Counted from the stretch's first letter, positions 1-9,463 are shown. The stretch: DNA of 64,000 nucleotides from Fulvimarina sp040239565 (GCF_040239565.1 NZ_JBEHWS010000013.1:59555-123554), one strand, 5' to 3'. Made by a program: numbers and translations. Notes: generated by a model not told the origin, from the sequence alone.

Positions 1-3000
1 GACTGGGCATCGGCGACGATGTGATGAACGACAAGAAGCGCGACATGATCTTCGGCGCCGAGCGAAAAGAGATGAACCCGGAAGCTGGGGCCGCTTTCGA
101 GATCGAAGACAGTCGCGGCGGCGGTGGTGAGCTCAGCATCGAGGCATTCAGGCGATATCGAGCGCCGATCGAACTCTGGCTTCACCTCCGGCAGGACCAC
201 AATCCGTGGCTGTCCATCCGTCGCTACGAAACAGGTGCGCAGCGCCTCGTGGCGCTCGGCCAGTTTGCCGAAGGCGGCGCGCAGCCGAGCCTCATCCAGC
301 CTGCCCTTCAGTCGGACCGCAGCGGAGACATTGTAAAACGCGCTTTCGGGTTCGAGCTGAGTGAGGGTCCAGAGCCGTTGCTGGGCAAAGGAGAGCGGTG
401 GGCTCACACCCTCCGGCAGCGGCAGGACGAATGCCTGACCGCCGTCCTGAACGCGCGATTGCGCATCGAGGGCGGCGGTAAAATCTCTCAAGCGTGGAAA
501 TTCGAACAGTTTGCGAAGATTGTCTTTGCCGCCGAACCCTGCGGGAAGCCGCGCCAGCATGCGCATTGCGAGCAGCGAATGGCCGCCGAGCTTGAAGAAA
601 TCGTCATGGGCGCTGATGGTTTCGACGCTCAAGACCTGTCGCCAGGCCTCCGCGACATCGCTTTCAAGGCCGGGTTCGGGCGCGACAGCCGCCGCCTGCT
701 CGATCTCGGCGAGCGCGGACAAGGCGCCGCGATCGATCTTGCCGTTCGCCAGCTGCGGAAGGCGCTCGACCAGATGCCACAGTGTCGGGACCATGTGGGA
801 GGGAAGGATCGTCGAAAGCTCGCGGCGCAGCGCGGCGCTTTCCTGTTGTGCCCCGTCCTGAAGTTCCACGAATGCGGCAAGCTGCCGGTCGGCACCCTTC
901 GTGACGCTCACGGCGGCCTTCGACACGCCTGAGAGCTGCTCGATATTGTGCTCGATCTCGCCAATCTCGATGCGGAGGCCCCGAATCTTTACCTGATGAT
1001 CGAAGCGGCCGCGGAATTCCATGATGCCGTCGCGTCGGCTGACCACGCGATCGCCGGTCCGGTAGAGACGCGCACCCTCAACGCCGGAAAAAGCATCCGG
1101 CACATATCGCTCGCCCGTCTGGCCGGGACGTCCATAATAGCCACGGGTCACGCCCGTCCCGCCGATATAGAGTTCACCCGATAGCCCAGGCGGGCGCAGC
1201 CTCTGGGCGCGATCGAGGATGGAGCATCGCGTGTTCGGCATGGATCGGCCGATCGGTACGATGCCGCTGCGATAGCCATCACCGTGCAGGGCGATCTCGG
1301 TGGAAAATACCGTATCCTCGGACGGACCGTAGAAATTATAGATCTTGAGTGCCGGATAGTCGTGACGCAGTTTCTCGACCAACGAGGCAGGAAGCGGTTC
1401 ACCGCAGAACGTCGCCGTCGTGACGGAAGGCGGCAATTCATGGTCTTCCAGAAATTCCTGCATCAGGCTGGGCACGGTATTGACGGCCGTGATCGCGATT
1501 TCCTCGCCGAGGGCGGACAGCGAAAGGAAATGATCGGCGACAGCCAGGGCTCCGCCCATGACGACCGGCGCATAAAGCTCGAAGATCGACAGATCGAAAC
1601 TGATCGATGTGGGGACGAGCATGCAGGCAAGGTCGTCTGCGGTAAACCGCTCTTTCGCCCAATGCATGAAGGCGACAACGTTGCGGTGTTCGACCGATAC
1701 GCCCTTTGGGCGCCCCGTCGAGCCGGACGTATAGATCACATAGGCAAGGCTGTCGTCGCGCACGACAGGCAGGACGGCATCGGCAGCGTCGGGCAGAGCG
1801 GCTAGATCGATGACCGTCAGCGAATGCGCCGCAGCGAAAGCCGGTATGCTGTCGCACAGAAGGACCTCGACGCCGGCGTCTTCGGCAATGAAGGCCAGCC
1901 GGTCGAGCGGATATCCGGTATCCAGCGGCACATAGGCCGCTCCCGCCTGCATGATGCCGAACAGAGCGGCGATCATCCTCGCCGATCGTGTCACATGGAG
2001 ACCGACCCGATCTCCCGGTCGCACGCCTTTGGCTACGAGCGCGCGGGCGATCTTCGAAGATTCGTCGTGGAGTTCGCGATAGCTGAACGTTTTCCGTCCA
2101 TCGGTGACCGCGACGGCATCCGGGGTGGCGCGCATCTGCTCGGCAAAGAGATCGTGAAGGCAGATGCCAGTCGGATAGTCTCTGACCGGTCCTCTGCCGA
2201 GCTCGAATACGGCGGCCGCCTCTTCGCGCGAGAGGAGCTGAAACTGCGAAAGCCGGCGCTCGGGAGCGGATTCCGCCTCTGCGAGTAGCCGCTCGAAACG
2301 CGCCACCATGGCAGCGATCGTCGCCTCGTCGAAGAGTTCGCTCGAATATTCGACCTTGCCCCCAATTCCCGTGCCGTCATCTTCGAGATTGAAGCGCAGT
2401 TCGTATTTGGTCGACTGCTCGCGCACGCCCCAGTTCTCGACATCGAGCCGGTAAAGCCCTGGAGCTTCGGCGACGTGATGCTGAACGTCGAACTTGACCT
2501 GAAAGAGGGGATTGAGTTCCGACAGAGAGCGCTCGGGATTCTTGGCCGCAACAATTCGCTCGAACGGCACGTCCTGATGCGCCAGTCCGCTTCTCAATGT
2601 TCGGGCGACATTCTCCAGAAGCGTAGCGAAAGCCGGATCGCCAGACAGATCGTTTCGCAGGACCAGCGTGTTGACGAATGGCCCCATCATGCCCTGGGTC
2701 TGTGCATTGTCGCGATTGGCGACCTCGCTGCCCACGACGATATCGTCGCTGTCACTGTAAAGATGCAGCAGCAGATTGAAACCGGTGAGCAGCAGCGTGA
2801 AGACACTGACGTTCTGCCTGGCCGCGAAGCGGCGAAGGCGAGAGGCGAGTTCCTCATCGACGCGCACCGGATAATGCTTGCCGCTGAAGCTTGCCGAAGC
2901 GCTGCGGCTTCGATCGAAGGGGAGTTCGAGGACGGGCAGCTCGCCGGAAAGATGGTCGGTCCAGTAGCCAAGCTTTTCTTTGAACTGCGGTTCGTCGAGC

Positions 3001-3665
3001 GCCCTGTTCTGCCATAACGCCCAGTCTGCGAACTGCATTTCGAGCGGCTGCAGATCGGCGGAGCATGCAGTGACCTCGGCTTCGTAAAGACGCGAGAGAT
3101 CGTGCATCAGGACGCCGGTCGACCAGCGATCGCTGATGATATGATGCATGCCGAGCCCGAACACGTGATCGCTCTCGGCGATGCAAAGCAGTTTCGCGAT
3201 CACGGGCGGTCGCGAGAGATCGTGGGCAGTGGCGACCATGGCGTCGATTGCCGCGCGCGCCTCGATCTCTGGGTCGGAGGCTCCACTCAGATCGACGAAA
3301 TCGATTGCTGGGCTGGAAGTGAGGTCGACGATCTGCCTGGGCTGGCCGTCATCCCCGTGTGCAAAGCGAGTATGCAGGGGTTCATGCCGCTTCACCAGGC
3401 TCGCGAACGCGCGCGCGAGAGCGTTTGCATCGAGCGGACCACGCAGCCGCAGCGCCATGTTCATGTTGTAGGCAGCCGTTTTCGGCTCAAGCTGTTGCAT
3501 GAACCAGAGCCGCTGCTGAGCCGATGACAGGGGCAGGTCCGTCTCGTCCGGGTCGCGTCTTGCCAAAACATTGGGGACCGACATGCCCTGCGCCCGCAGC
3601 TTGCGCTCCAGAAGACGGCGTCGCTCGGGCGACAAGGCCGCAAGTTTCTGCTGAATCTGGTTCAT
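1..3665 (-). CDS. Non-ribosomal peptide synthetase, C-A-T-C..., 3' part cut by window edge
   Basis: Open minus-strand frame of about 1,221 codons with no stop before the left edge. The protein begins MNQIQQKLAALSPERRRLL, an NRPS N-terminal linker/docking helix. Domains by residue: condensation about 45-480 (HHIISDR near 176; the usual DG is DR), adenylation about 500-990 (YTSGSTGRPKG near 642), carrier about 1000-1065 (LGGHSLL near 1025), then a second condensation domain whose HHIVADA motif sits at the very edge (about 1214). At least one further module must therefore lie outside. The A-domain pocket reads by eye as D-L-F-N-T-C-F-V-F; no substrate is assigned, though DLFN begins some Ala/Cys codes. 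The start ATG overlaps the stop of the upstream PKS (ATGA), so the two are translationally coupled, and the PKS C-terminus plus this N-terminus look like a docking pair. Family and domain order are secure; substrate is not. Confidence 0.95.
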   Translation of the reverse strand, partial: MNQIQQKLAALSPERRRLLERKLRAQGMSVPNVLARRDPDETDLPLSSAQQRLWFMQQLEPKTAAYNMNMALRLRGPLDANALARAFASLVKRHEPLHTRFAHGDDGQPRQIVDLTSSPAIDFVDLSGASDPEIEARAAIDAMVATAHDLSRPPVIAKLLCIAESDHVFGLGMHHIISDRWSTGVLMHDLSRLYEAEVTACSADLQPLEMQFADWALWQNRALDEPQFKEKLGYWTDHLSGELPVLELPFDRSRSASASFSGKHYPVRVDEELASRLRRFAARQNVSVFTLLLTGFNLLLHLYSDSDDIVVGSEVANRDNAQTQGMMGPFVNTLVLRNDLSGDPAFATLLENVARTLRSGLAHQDVPFERIVAAKNPERSLSELNPLFQVKFDVQHHVAEAPGLYRLDVENWGVREQSTKYELRFNLEDDGTGIGGKVEYSSELFDEATIAAMVARFERLLAEAESAPERRLSQFQLLSREEAAAVFELGRGPVRDYPTGICLHDLFAEQMRATPDAVAVTDGRKTFSYRELHDESSKIARALVAKGVRPGDRVGLHVTRSARMIAALFGIMQAGAAYVPLDTGYPLDRLAFIAEDAGVEVLLCDSIPAFAAAHSLTVIDLAALPDAADAVLPVVRDDSLAYVIYTSGSTGRPKGVSVEHRNVVAFMHWAKERFTADDLACMLVPTSISFDLSIFELYAPVVMGGALAVADHFLSLSALGEEIAITAVNTVPSLMQEFLEDHELPPSVTTATFCGEPLPASLVEKLRHDYPALKIYNFYGPSEDTVFSTEIALHGDGYRSGIVPIGRSMPNTRCSILDRAQRLRPPGLSGELYIGGTGVTRGYYGRPGQTGERYVPDAFSGVEGARLYRTGDRVVSRRDGIMEFRGRFDHQVKIRGLRIEIGEIEHNIEQLSGVSKAAVSVTKGADRQLAAFVELQDGAQQESAALRRELSTILPSHMVPTLWHLVERLPQLANGKIDRGALSALAEIEQAAAVAPEPGLESDVAEAWRQVLSVETISAHDDFFKLGGHSLLAMRMLARLPAGFGGKDNLRKLFEFPRLRDFTAALDAQSRVQDGGQAFVLPLPEGVSPPLSFAQQRLWTLTQLEPESAFYNVSAAVRLKGRLDEARLRAAFGKLAERHEALRTCFVATDGQPRIVVLPEVKPEFDRRSISPECLDAELTTAAATVFDLESGPSFRVHLFSLGAEDHVALLVVHHIVADAQ

Positions 3666-6600
3666 CGATCGTCAGCCTCTGCAAGCATTCTTGTGACGTC
3701 CTCGTCGGAGAGGCTGCCTACCTCGTCGAGCAGCCCGGCCAGTTCGTCCTGGCCATCGGACGTGCCGGATCGCGCCTCGACGGCGGCAGCGATGCCGGAC
3801 GCCGTCGGATTGTCGAAGAGGAGTTCGCGCATCTCGATCTCGACCGGGAAGGCTTCCCGCAGCTTGGCGAGCGCCCTTATGGCCAGAAGCGAATGGCCGC
3901 CAAGTTCGTAGAAGCCGTCGTTCACCCCGATTCCCTGAAGCCCAAGCAGATCCTCGAAAATCTCGACTATGGCGGCCTCGGCCGGATTTTGCGGGGCCAG
4001 ATAGGGTACCGACATTTCGGGGCGTTGCCGGGTTCCTTCCGGGCGACCAGCCTCCTTTACCCCGTAGGCGGCCCTGGTTTGCTCGGCGAGAATATCTGCG
4101 CCGGCGATTGCGATCTGACCGATATACCCGACATCGATGATGCGGCGGGTCATATCCCACGCAGCATCCGGCGTTACGGCAAACGCATTTCTCGTACTTT
4201 CAACGGCCGGTTCGCTGTCGCCGATCAGCGGATAGCCGATCGAGAACCAGGGCACTCCGGCGGAGCGATTCTTTCTGGCAACGAACTGCTCCAGCGCCCT
4301 GTAGGTGCCCGCATAGGCGGCAAGTCCCAGCCCGCCAGCCATGGTCGCGAGCGACGATTGCACGCAGCAGAAACCGACTTTCATCCGGCCGAGAGCCTCA
4401 TCGAGTGCCCGAAGCGGAGCCAGCTTGGTGGCCCGGTTGTAGGCCCAGTATCGCTCGTCCAGATCGGTGATGAGCGCTGCGGACTCTTCGTTCGACTGCG
4501 TCAGGCTGAGGAATACTCCGTCGATCCGTCCCCATTCCGTCGCCACGGTCCTGAGGGCTTCCCCCAGTTCCTGCGCATTGGTGCAATCGGCGCTCAGTTC
4601 GAGATCGGCGTTCTGCCCGACCGCCGGATGGCAATCCTCAATGACGGCAAGCCTGACGGACGAGGCGCGCAGACCGGCCAGCCAGTGCTCGCCGACACCC
4701 GATGCGATGTCGCCGACGACGACATGAACACCGCCGGGCTTGATGCGTGGTTCGTGATCTTGCGCAGACAGTTCCAGCCGTTCGACCGTCGGAAGCCAGC
4801 AATACTGTCCCCTAAGAGCGGTCAGCTCGTTCTTCAGTCCGAGTTGCGAGCGAACACGTTTTGCCAAGGCGCCCGGCGAACCGAGCTGATCCCGGCCGAG
4901 ATCGATCCGACGACACGAGAGATTGGCGTTCTCCTGAGCGATCACGCGAAGCGCGCCAGCGATCATGGCTTGAGACGGTGCAGAGCTTTCCGCACCGGTG
5001 ACGTCCTCGGCCTCCAGCGTCAGAGCGACGAGACTGACACGCTTCCCGATATCTTGCATTGAGCAGGCGACGTGAACCAGCGACCGGGCAAGATCGGAAT
5101 CGTCGTCGGTAGTCTGGCGCGAGAGCGGCCACGCGAAGACGATCCGGTCGATCGACGCTCCACGTGACTCCAGCTCCTCCACAAGACTTCGAAAGTCGTC
5201 CCGCGATTGCGGGTCGACGCTGAAGCAGCGATAGCCGGTCTCTTCAAAACCTTTTCCGGCGATCACCCGATAGGGTTCGGCGCCGCCGCGCTCGAACTCA
5301 TCAGCGAACTTTTCACCGATCGCGCCATCGTCGAAGATCACGACATTGCCGGAAAGCCGGGGCGCGGAGGGAACGATGCTGGGCGCGCGCTCCCATCGCG
5401 TCGCGTAGAACCCCGCGCCCGCCGCGGCGATTTTAGCCTGCGGCTGGTTCTCGCTATCAGGCTCGATCCAGTACTTCTCGCCCTCGAAGGGATAGGTCGG
5501 GAGTGGAACGCGGCGAGCGCGATCCGGTGAAGGAGCTTCGACCTTTCCGCCACAGCACCAGTATCGTCCGACCGCTTCGAGAAACTCGACATACTCTTCA
5601 TGCCCTGGCGCAAAGCCGCCGATGACACGAGCGTTCGAACCGGCGGTCTGCCGCGTCAGACCAGCGAGGGTCGAGCCCGGTCCTGCTTCGATGAAGATCG
5701 GATCGCCATCGGCCAGAAGAGTGCGCGTGCCGGCTTCGAACAGGACGGGCGCGAGCAGATGATCGGCCCAATAATCCCCCGATCTCGCCTGTTCGTCGCT
5801 CATCCAGGTCCCGGTGACGTTCGAGATCAGCGGAATCGTCGGTGCATGCAACGAGACCTCTGCAAGCGCCTCCCGGAACGCCTCGGCGGCATCGTGCATC
5901 ATCGGCGAATGAAAGGCGTGCGAGGTCCTGATGAGCTGATGGCCGATTCCTCTGCCATCCAGCCTTGTCCGCAACTCTTCGATCTGTGCGACCGGTCCAG
6001 AGGCGACGCTGAGGCCAGGAGCATTGACGGCGGCAAGAGCGAGATCGCCGCCAAGGAATGAAGCAATAGCGTCATCGGGATGAATGATCGCCAACATGGC
6101 TCCGGGCGCAGACGCCTGCATCAGCCGACCGCGCGTGACGACGAGCTTGAGCGCATCTTCGAGGGAGACGACACCGGCGAGGGTCGCGGCTACATACTCG
6201 CCGATGCTGTGACCGTGGAGCGCCACCGGTTTCAGTCCACTCGCGAGCCAGGATCGCGCCAGCGCGTATTCGACGGCGAAGAGCGCGGGCTGGGCGAACC
6301 GGGTCTCATGTACGGCTTCGTCCGTGCCAAACAGCAGCGAGCGAAAGTCGATCTGCATCGAACCATCGAGATGCGTGGCGCAGTGGTCGATCGCCTGCCT
6401 GAAGCTGGGCGATGCATCGTAAAGTCCTTTGCCCATGCCCGGTCGCTGACTTCCCTGGCCTGGAAAGAGCAAGACCGCCTCGCTGCCGCGCGACCCGCAC
6501 TTTTCAGGTGGGTTCTTCAGGTTTCGCAGTTTTCCGACCGCGTCCAGTCTGTCGCTCGAAGCAACGCATTGCCTGAAGGGTAGATCGCACCGTCCCTGTC

Positions 6601-8068
6601 GAAGCGTGAAGGCGGTATCCCTCAAGGACGGTGCGTTCGGACCCTCCAGCCTGTCGGCCAGAGAGACGGCCAGACGTTCGAGCGCAGTCGGCGTATTGGC
6701 CGATATCGTCAGCAGTTGCGCGCTTGTCGTTTCGCTTGCCGGCAGCGTGGCGGGCGCCTGTTCCAGAACTGCATGGGCATTGGTCCCGCCGATGCCGAAG
6801 GAGCTCACGCATGCGCGCCGCGGTCCTTCTAGTGGCCAGTCGTCAAGCTTCGTTCCGACAAAGAACGGACTGGATGCAAGATCGATCTTCGGGTTGGGCT
6901 GTTCGAAATGGAGGCTGGGGACGACCTTGCCATTCCTGACGCACAGAACAGCCTTGATGAAGCCGGCAATTCCGGCCGCCGTATCGAGGTGTCCGATATT
7001 GGTCTTGACCGAGCCGATCGCGCAATAGCCCTGTCTGTCGGTATCCCGGCGAAAAGCCTGCGTCAGCGCGGCGATCTCGATCGGATCGCCGAGCGGCGTA
7101 CCGGTTCCATGCGCCTCGACATACCCGATGCTGCCGGGATCGATACCGGCCGCGGCGTGGGCTTCGGCGATTGCGGCGGCCTGCCCGTCGACTTGTGGTG
7201 CCGTGAAGCTTGCCTTGAGAGAGCCATCGTTATTGACAGCAGACCCAAGGATGACGGCATCGATCGTGTCGCCATCGGCAATGGCGTCGTCGAGACGTTT
7301 CAGCACGACGGCGCCAACGCCGCTGCCAGGCACCGTGCCAGCGGCTGCGGCATCGAAAGCACGGCAATGGCCGTCGGCAGAAAGTATGCTCCCCTCACGG
7401 GCCTGGTAGCCGGTTGCGTGAGCAAGCGACACACCGCCGGCAAGGGCGATGTCGCATTCACCGCCCAGAAGCGACTGCACCGCCATATGGACGGCGACGA
7501 GGGATGAGGAACACGCGCTCTGCACCGCGACCGCTGGGCCGCGCAGGTTCAGCTTGTAGGCCGTTCGCGACGCGGTGAAATCCTTGTCATTGGCAACGAA
7601 GACTTCGTACGGACTGACCGTGGTGCGCATTCGCGCATTGCCATGGATATTCAACAGGTAGGTATTGACGCCTGCGGCGGCATAGACGCCGATCGGGCCG
7701 TCATGGCGATCCCCGCTGTATCCGGCCGTTTCAAGCGCTGCCCAGGCTGTTTCCAGAAAGACGCGCTGCTGCGGGTCGAGAAGCTCGGCCTCGGCTGGAC
7801 TGTAGCCGAAGAACGCGGCGTCGAAGCGTGCGGCGTCATCGATCGGCGCTCCGACGGGCACGAAATCCGCCTGATCGATCTCCGCATCGCTTAATCCGGA
7901 TTGCTTCAGCTCCTCGCGCGTCCAGCGGCGAATGCTCTCCCTGCCCTGCACAAGGTTCTCCCAGAACCGGGCGACATTGTCGGCGCCAGGAAGACGGGCC
8001 GCCATTCCAATGACAGCGATCTGGTGCGCCGTCTGGCCGGAACCGGTATAGGTCGGCTCGCCATTCAT
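3662..8068 (-). CDS. Type I polyketide synthase module KS-AT-KR-ACP
   Basis: Protein of 1,468 aa extending a growing chain by one malonate-derived unit. KS about residues 15-440, with active cysteine in SACSSSL (near 182) and histidines in HGTGTPLGD and KTNIGHLD. AT about 535-850, with FPGQG and GHSIGE; the HAFH motif indicates malonyl-CoA. A ketoreductase-like region (about 1115-1280) keeps Ser (VQSSLA) and Tyr (YAGTY), but the usual downstream Asn is Tyr and the glycine loop reads GDIASGVG, one residue longer than TGGxGxxG, so activity is doubtful. The carrier (GGHSLL near 1393) is followed by an acidic docking tail. I chose the ATG at 8068 because AAGGAG lies 6 bp upstream; an in-frame GTG at 8110, overlapping the previous stop, is the alternative. 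Fourth-from-last to last genes of the operon are tightly packed, and this PKS probably passes its chain to the NRPS that follows it. Confidence 0.95.
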   Translation of the reverse strand: MNGEPTYTGSGQTAHQIAVIGMAARLPGADNVARFWENLVQGRESIRRWTREELKQSGLSDAEIDQADFVPVGAPIDDAARFDAAFFGYSPAEAELLDPQQRVFLETAWAALETAGYSGDRHDGPIGVYAAAGVNTYLLNIHGNARMRTTVSPYEVFVANDKDFTASRTAYKLNLRGPAVAVQSACSSSLVAVHMAVQSLLGGECDIALAGGVSLAHATGYQAREGSILSADGHCRAFDAAAAGTVPGSGVGAVVLKRLDDAIADGDTIDAVILGSAVNNDGSLKASFTAPQVDGQAAAIAEAHAAAGIDPGSIGYVEAHGTGTPLGDPIEIAALTQAFRRDTDRQGYCAIGSVKTNIGHLDTAAGIAGFIKAVLCVRNGKVVPSLHFEQPNPKIDLASSPFFVGTKLDDWPLEGPRRACVSSFGIGGTNAHAVLEQAPATLPASETTSAQLLTISANTPTALERLAVSLADRLEGPNAPSLRDTAFTLRQGRCDLPFRQCVASSDRLDAVGKLRNLKNPPEKCGSRGSEAVLLFPGQGSQRPGMGKGLYDASPSFRQAIDHCATHLDGSMQIDFRSLLFGTDEAVHETRFAQPALFAVEYALARSWLASGLKPVALHGHSIGEYVAATLAGVVSLEDALKLVVTRGRLMQASAPGAMLAIIHPDDAIASFLGGDLALAAVNAPGLSVASGPVAQIEELRTRLDGRGIGHQLIRTSHAFHSPMMHDAAEAFREALAEVSLHAPTIPLISNVTGTWMSDEQARSGDYWADHLLAPVLFEAGTRTLLADGDPIFIEAGPGSTLAGLTRQTAGSNARVIGGFAPGHEEYVEFLEAVGRYWCCGGKVEAPSPDRARRVPLPTYPFEGEKYWIEPDSENQPQAKIAAAGAGFYATRWERAPSIVPSAPRLSGNVVIFDDGAIGEKFADEFERGGAEPYRVIAGKGFEETGYRCFSVDPQSRDDFRSLVEELESRGASIDRIVFAWPLSRQTTDDDSDLARSLVHVACSMQDIGKRVSLVALTLEAEDVTGAESSAPSQAMIAGALRVIAQENANLSCRRIDLGRDQLGSPGALAKRVRSQLGLKNELTALRGQYCWLPTVERLELSAQDHEPRIKPGGVHVVVGDIASGVGEHWLAGLRASSVRLAVIEDCHPAVGQNADLELSADCTNAQELGEALRTVATEWGRIDGVFLSLTQSNEESAALITDLDERYWAYNRATKLAPLRALDEALGRMKVGFCCVQSSLATMAGGLGLAAYAGTYRALEQFVARKNRSAGVPWFSIGYPLIGDSEPAVESTRNAFAVTPDAAWDMTRRIIDVGYIGQIAIAGADILAEQTRAAYGVKEAGRPEGTRQRPEMSVPYLAPQNPAEAAIVEIFEDLLGLQGIGVNDGFYELGGHSLLAIRALAKLREAFPVEIEMRELLFDNPTASGIAAAVEARSGTSDGQDELAGLLDEVGSLSDEDVTRMLAEADDR

Positions 8069-8106
8069 GGCTGGCTCCTTTCTCAGAATATCGTCGGGCC
8101 TGCTGG

Positions 8107-8670
8107 TCACGGATCGACCGGGCAGCCTTTTCTCTGTGGGTCGATGAGATTGGTGCGCCCCTTTTCGAAGCGGCGCAGTGTCTCGACCGCGCTGCGATCT
8201 TCGTAGCGAAGGCTTCCGCTCTGCGTGCTGACGAAGCGTGAGCAGACCTGCGCATGACTTTTGGCAAGTCGGCGATAGGCTGCCACGAAGGAGCTGTGCG
8301 CATCACTCAGCTGCGGCGGCAGGTCTGCGAATTTCGGCCGCAGACGGCGCCAGACGCTGATCAGGACGGCATGCTCCCACGACATCAGTCCGCTGAAATC
8401 GTCGGACGCGACTTTCGGACGGGTCATCGAGACCCGGACACTGGTTTCGTAGGCTTCACGCGAGAAGCTCGCGGCAAGCTCCATGGAGGCGGCTGAGGAG
8501 ACGAGAAGCGTCTCCGCGCCGTACAATTCGACCTCGGCATCCTCGAGCCGATCATCGTCAAGCAGCGCCTCGAAGCGGTTCAGAGCGATGATAAGGCCCT
8601 GGACATTGAGAAAGAACGCCCAGTGGAACTCGCGCCAGATGCGATGGACAAGCGAAATTCTCTCGCTCAT
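8107..8670 (-). CDS. Unrecognised helical protein in siderophore operon (187 aa)
   Basis: I do not recognise this family. The protein is 187 aa, has no signal peptide or clear membrane segment, and looks all-alpha: long amphipathic stretches with histidines spread as VHRIWREFHW near the N-terminus, SWEHAV in the middle, and SDAHSS and KSHAQ towards the end. It overlaps the upstream small gene by 4 bp (ATGA), and its stop overlaps a possible GTG start of the PKS, so it is made with the biosynthetic enzymes. By position it is likely an accessory or tailoring protein. If the pathway makes a DOPA-derived end group, a tyrosine hydroxylase is still unaccounted for in the window, and this His-containing helical protein is one candidate; that is speculation from context. 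Confidence 0.85.
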   Translation of the reverse strand: MSERISLVHRIWREFHWAFFLNVQGLIIALNRFEALLDDDRLEDAEVELYGAETLLVSSAASMELAASFSREAYETSVRVSMTRPKVASDDFSGLMSWEHAVLISVWRRLRPKFADLPPQLSDAHSSFVAAYRRLAKSHAQVCSRFVSTQSGSLRYEDRSAVETLRRFEKGRTNLIDPQRKGCPVDP

Positions 8671-9233
8671 TTCACGCTATCCAACCCGAAGCTCCGGGCA
8701 AGCAGGCGAGCATGCTCCGCAAATCCGCGATCCTGCTCCTGCCGGGCGGTCGCGCTTAAGGAATGGCTCTGTCCATAAAGCTCGGTGACGGCGCGAACTG
8801 TCTGCACCAGGCTTCGCACCAGCGCCGCAGCGGGATTTTCGGACGAGACACGTCGGACCCGGAAATAGCGGTCGTAATCCTGCGTCTGCTCGCTCGTAAG
8901 CGGGATGCCGGCATGCCGGGCCTCCAATTTGGCCGAGCGAGACGGCGCCAGATGCGACAAAAGCTCATCGAGCTTTGCCAACCGCTTGGGATGGTCAAGC
9001 GAAAGCGCGTCCAGAACACCCTCAAGGAGTGGGCGCAGCGCCTCACTTTCCGCCGTCGACAGATCGAGCCGCGTCGGCAGTTCATGAGGCAGCATGAGAT
9101 CGAGGCAATCATGCTCGGCCGTGCCTGCTTCTCTCGCTGCCGGAGATGGTGCGAGAGCTTCAATTTCGTCGATTTCGCCCTCGACTGAGGTTTCTTGCGG
9201 ACTGTCGAGAGGTCTGGCCTGCCCTTCGTTCAT
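8667..9233 (-). CDS. Unrecognised helical protein in siderophore operon (188 aa)
   Basis: No family recognised. The protein has 188 aa. A low-complexity acidic N-terminal third (about residues 1-40) is followed by a predicted helical body containing EHDCLDLMLPHELPTRLDL (from about residue 40) and a C-terminal helix rich in Arg, Glu and His. There is no signal peptide. It starts with ATG overlapping the TGA of the MbtH gene and ends overlapping the ATG of the next small gene, so the two small proteins are probably made in equal amounts and may form a complex. Both lie between MbtH and the PKS. Function unknown; role in the siderophore pathway inferred only from operon position. Confidence 0.85.
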   Translation of the reverse strand: MNEGQARPLDSPQETSVEGEIDEIEALAPSPAAREAGTAEHDCLDLMLPHELPTRLDLSTAESEALRPLLEGVLDALSLDHPKRLAKLDELLSHLAPSRSAKLEARHAGIPLTSEQTQDYDRYFRVRRVSSENPAAALVRSLVQTVRAVTELYGQSHSLSATARQEQDRGFAEHARLLARSFGLDSVK

Positions 9234-9463
9234 GACGGATCAGCCGAAGTCTCGGTTGTCCCGTCCATGGCGCGCCTCAGAGAAAGAGGACGCATATCGG
9301 TCCAGACTTCGTCGATGTGGTCGAGACATGCCTGCCGGGTTCCGCTGAATGCGCCATCGCGCCAGCCGAAGGGAATTTCCTTGTAGGTCGGCCAGATCGA
9401 ATAGCGCTCCTCGTTGCTGATCACCACGCGGTATTCGAGGCCATCCTGATCGTGTGTCGTCAT
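9230..9463 (-). CDS. MbtH family protein (NRPS adenylation-domain partner)
   Basis: Small 77-aa protein carrying the MbtH signature: YRVVISNEERYSIWP near the N-terminus, then the invariant tryptophans of GWRDGAFSG, and VWTDMRPLSLRR at the end. MbtH proteins bind NRPS adenylation domains and allow their folding or activity; at least four A domains in this locus could be clients. The ATG at 9463 overlaps the TGA of the aminotransferase gene, and the stop overlaps the next ATG. A longer in-frame opening upstream exists but lies inside the aminotransferase gene and is not needed, because the family is always about 70-80 aa. Confidence 0.97.
   Translation of the reverse strand: MTTHDQDGLEYRVVISNEERYSIWPTYKEIPFGWRDGAFSGTRQACLDHIDEVWTDMRPLSLRRAMDGTTETSADPS

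Noticed and set aside
21..932. 303-codon plus-strand ORF at the left edge
   Set aside because: Opposite strand of the truncated NRPS carrier and condensation domains.
3524..5062. 512-codon plus-strand ORF opposite the PKS
   Set aside because: Opposite-strand shadow of a GC-rich PKS gene; arginine/glycine-rich, no domain, and the minus-strand frame has intact KR and carrier motifs.
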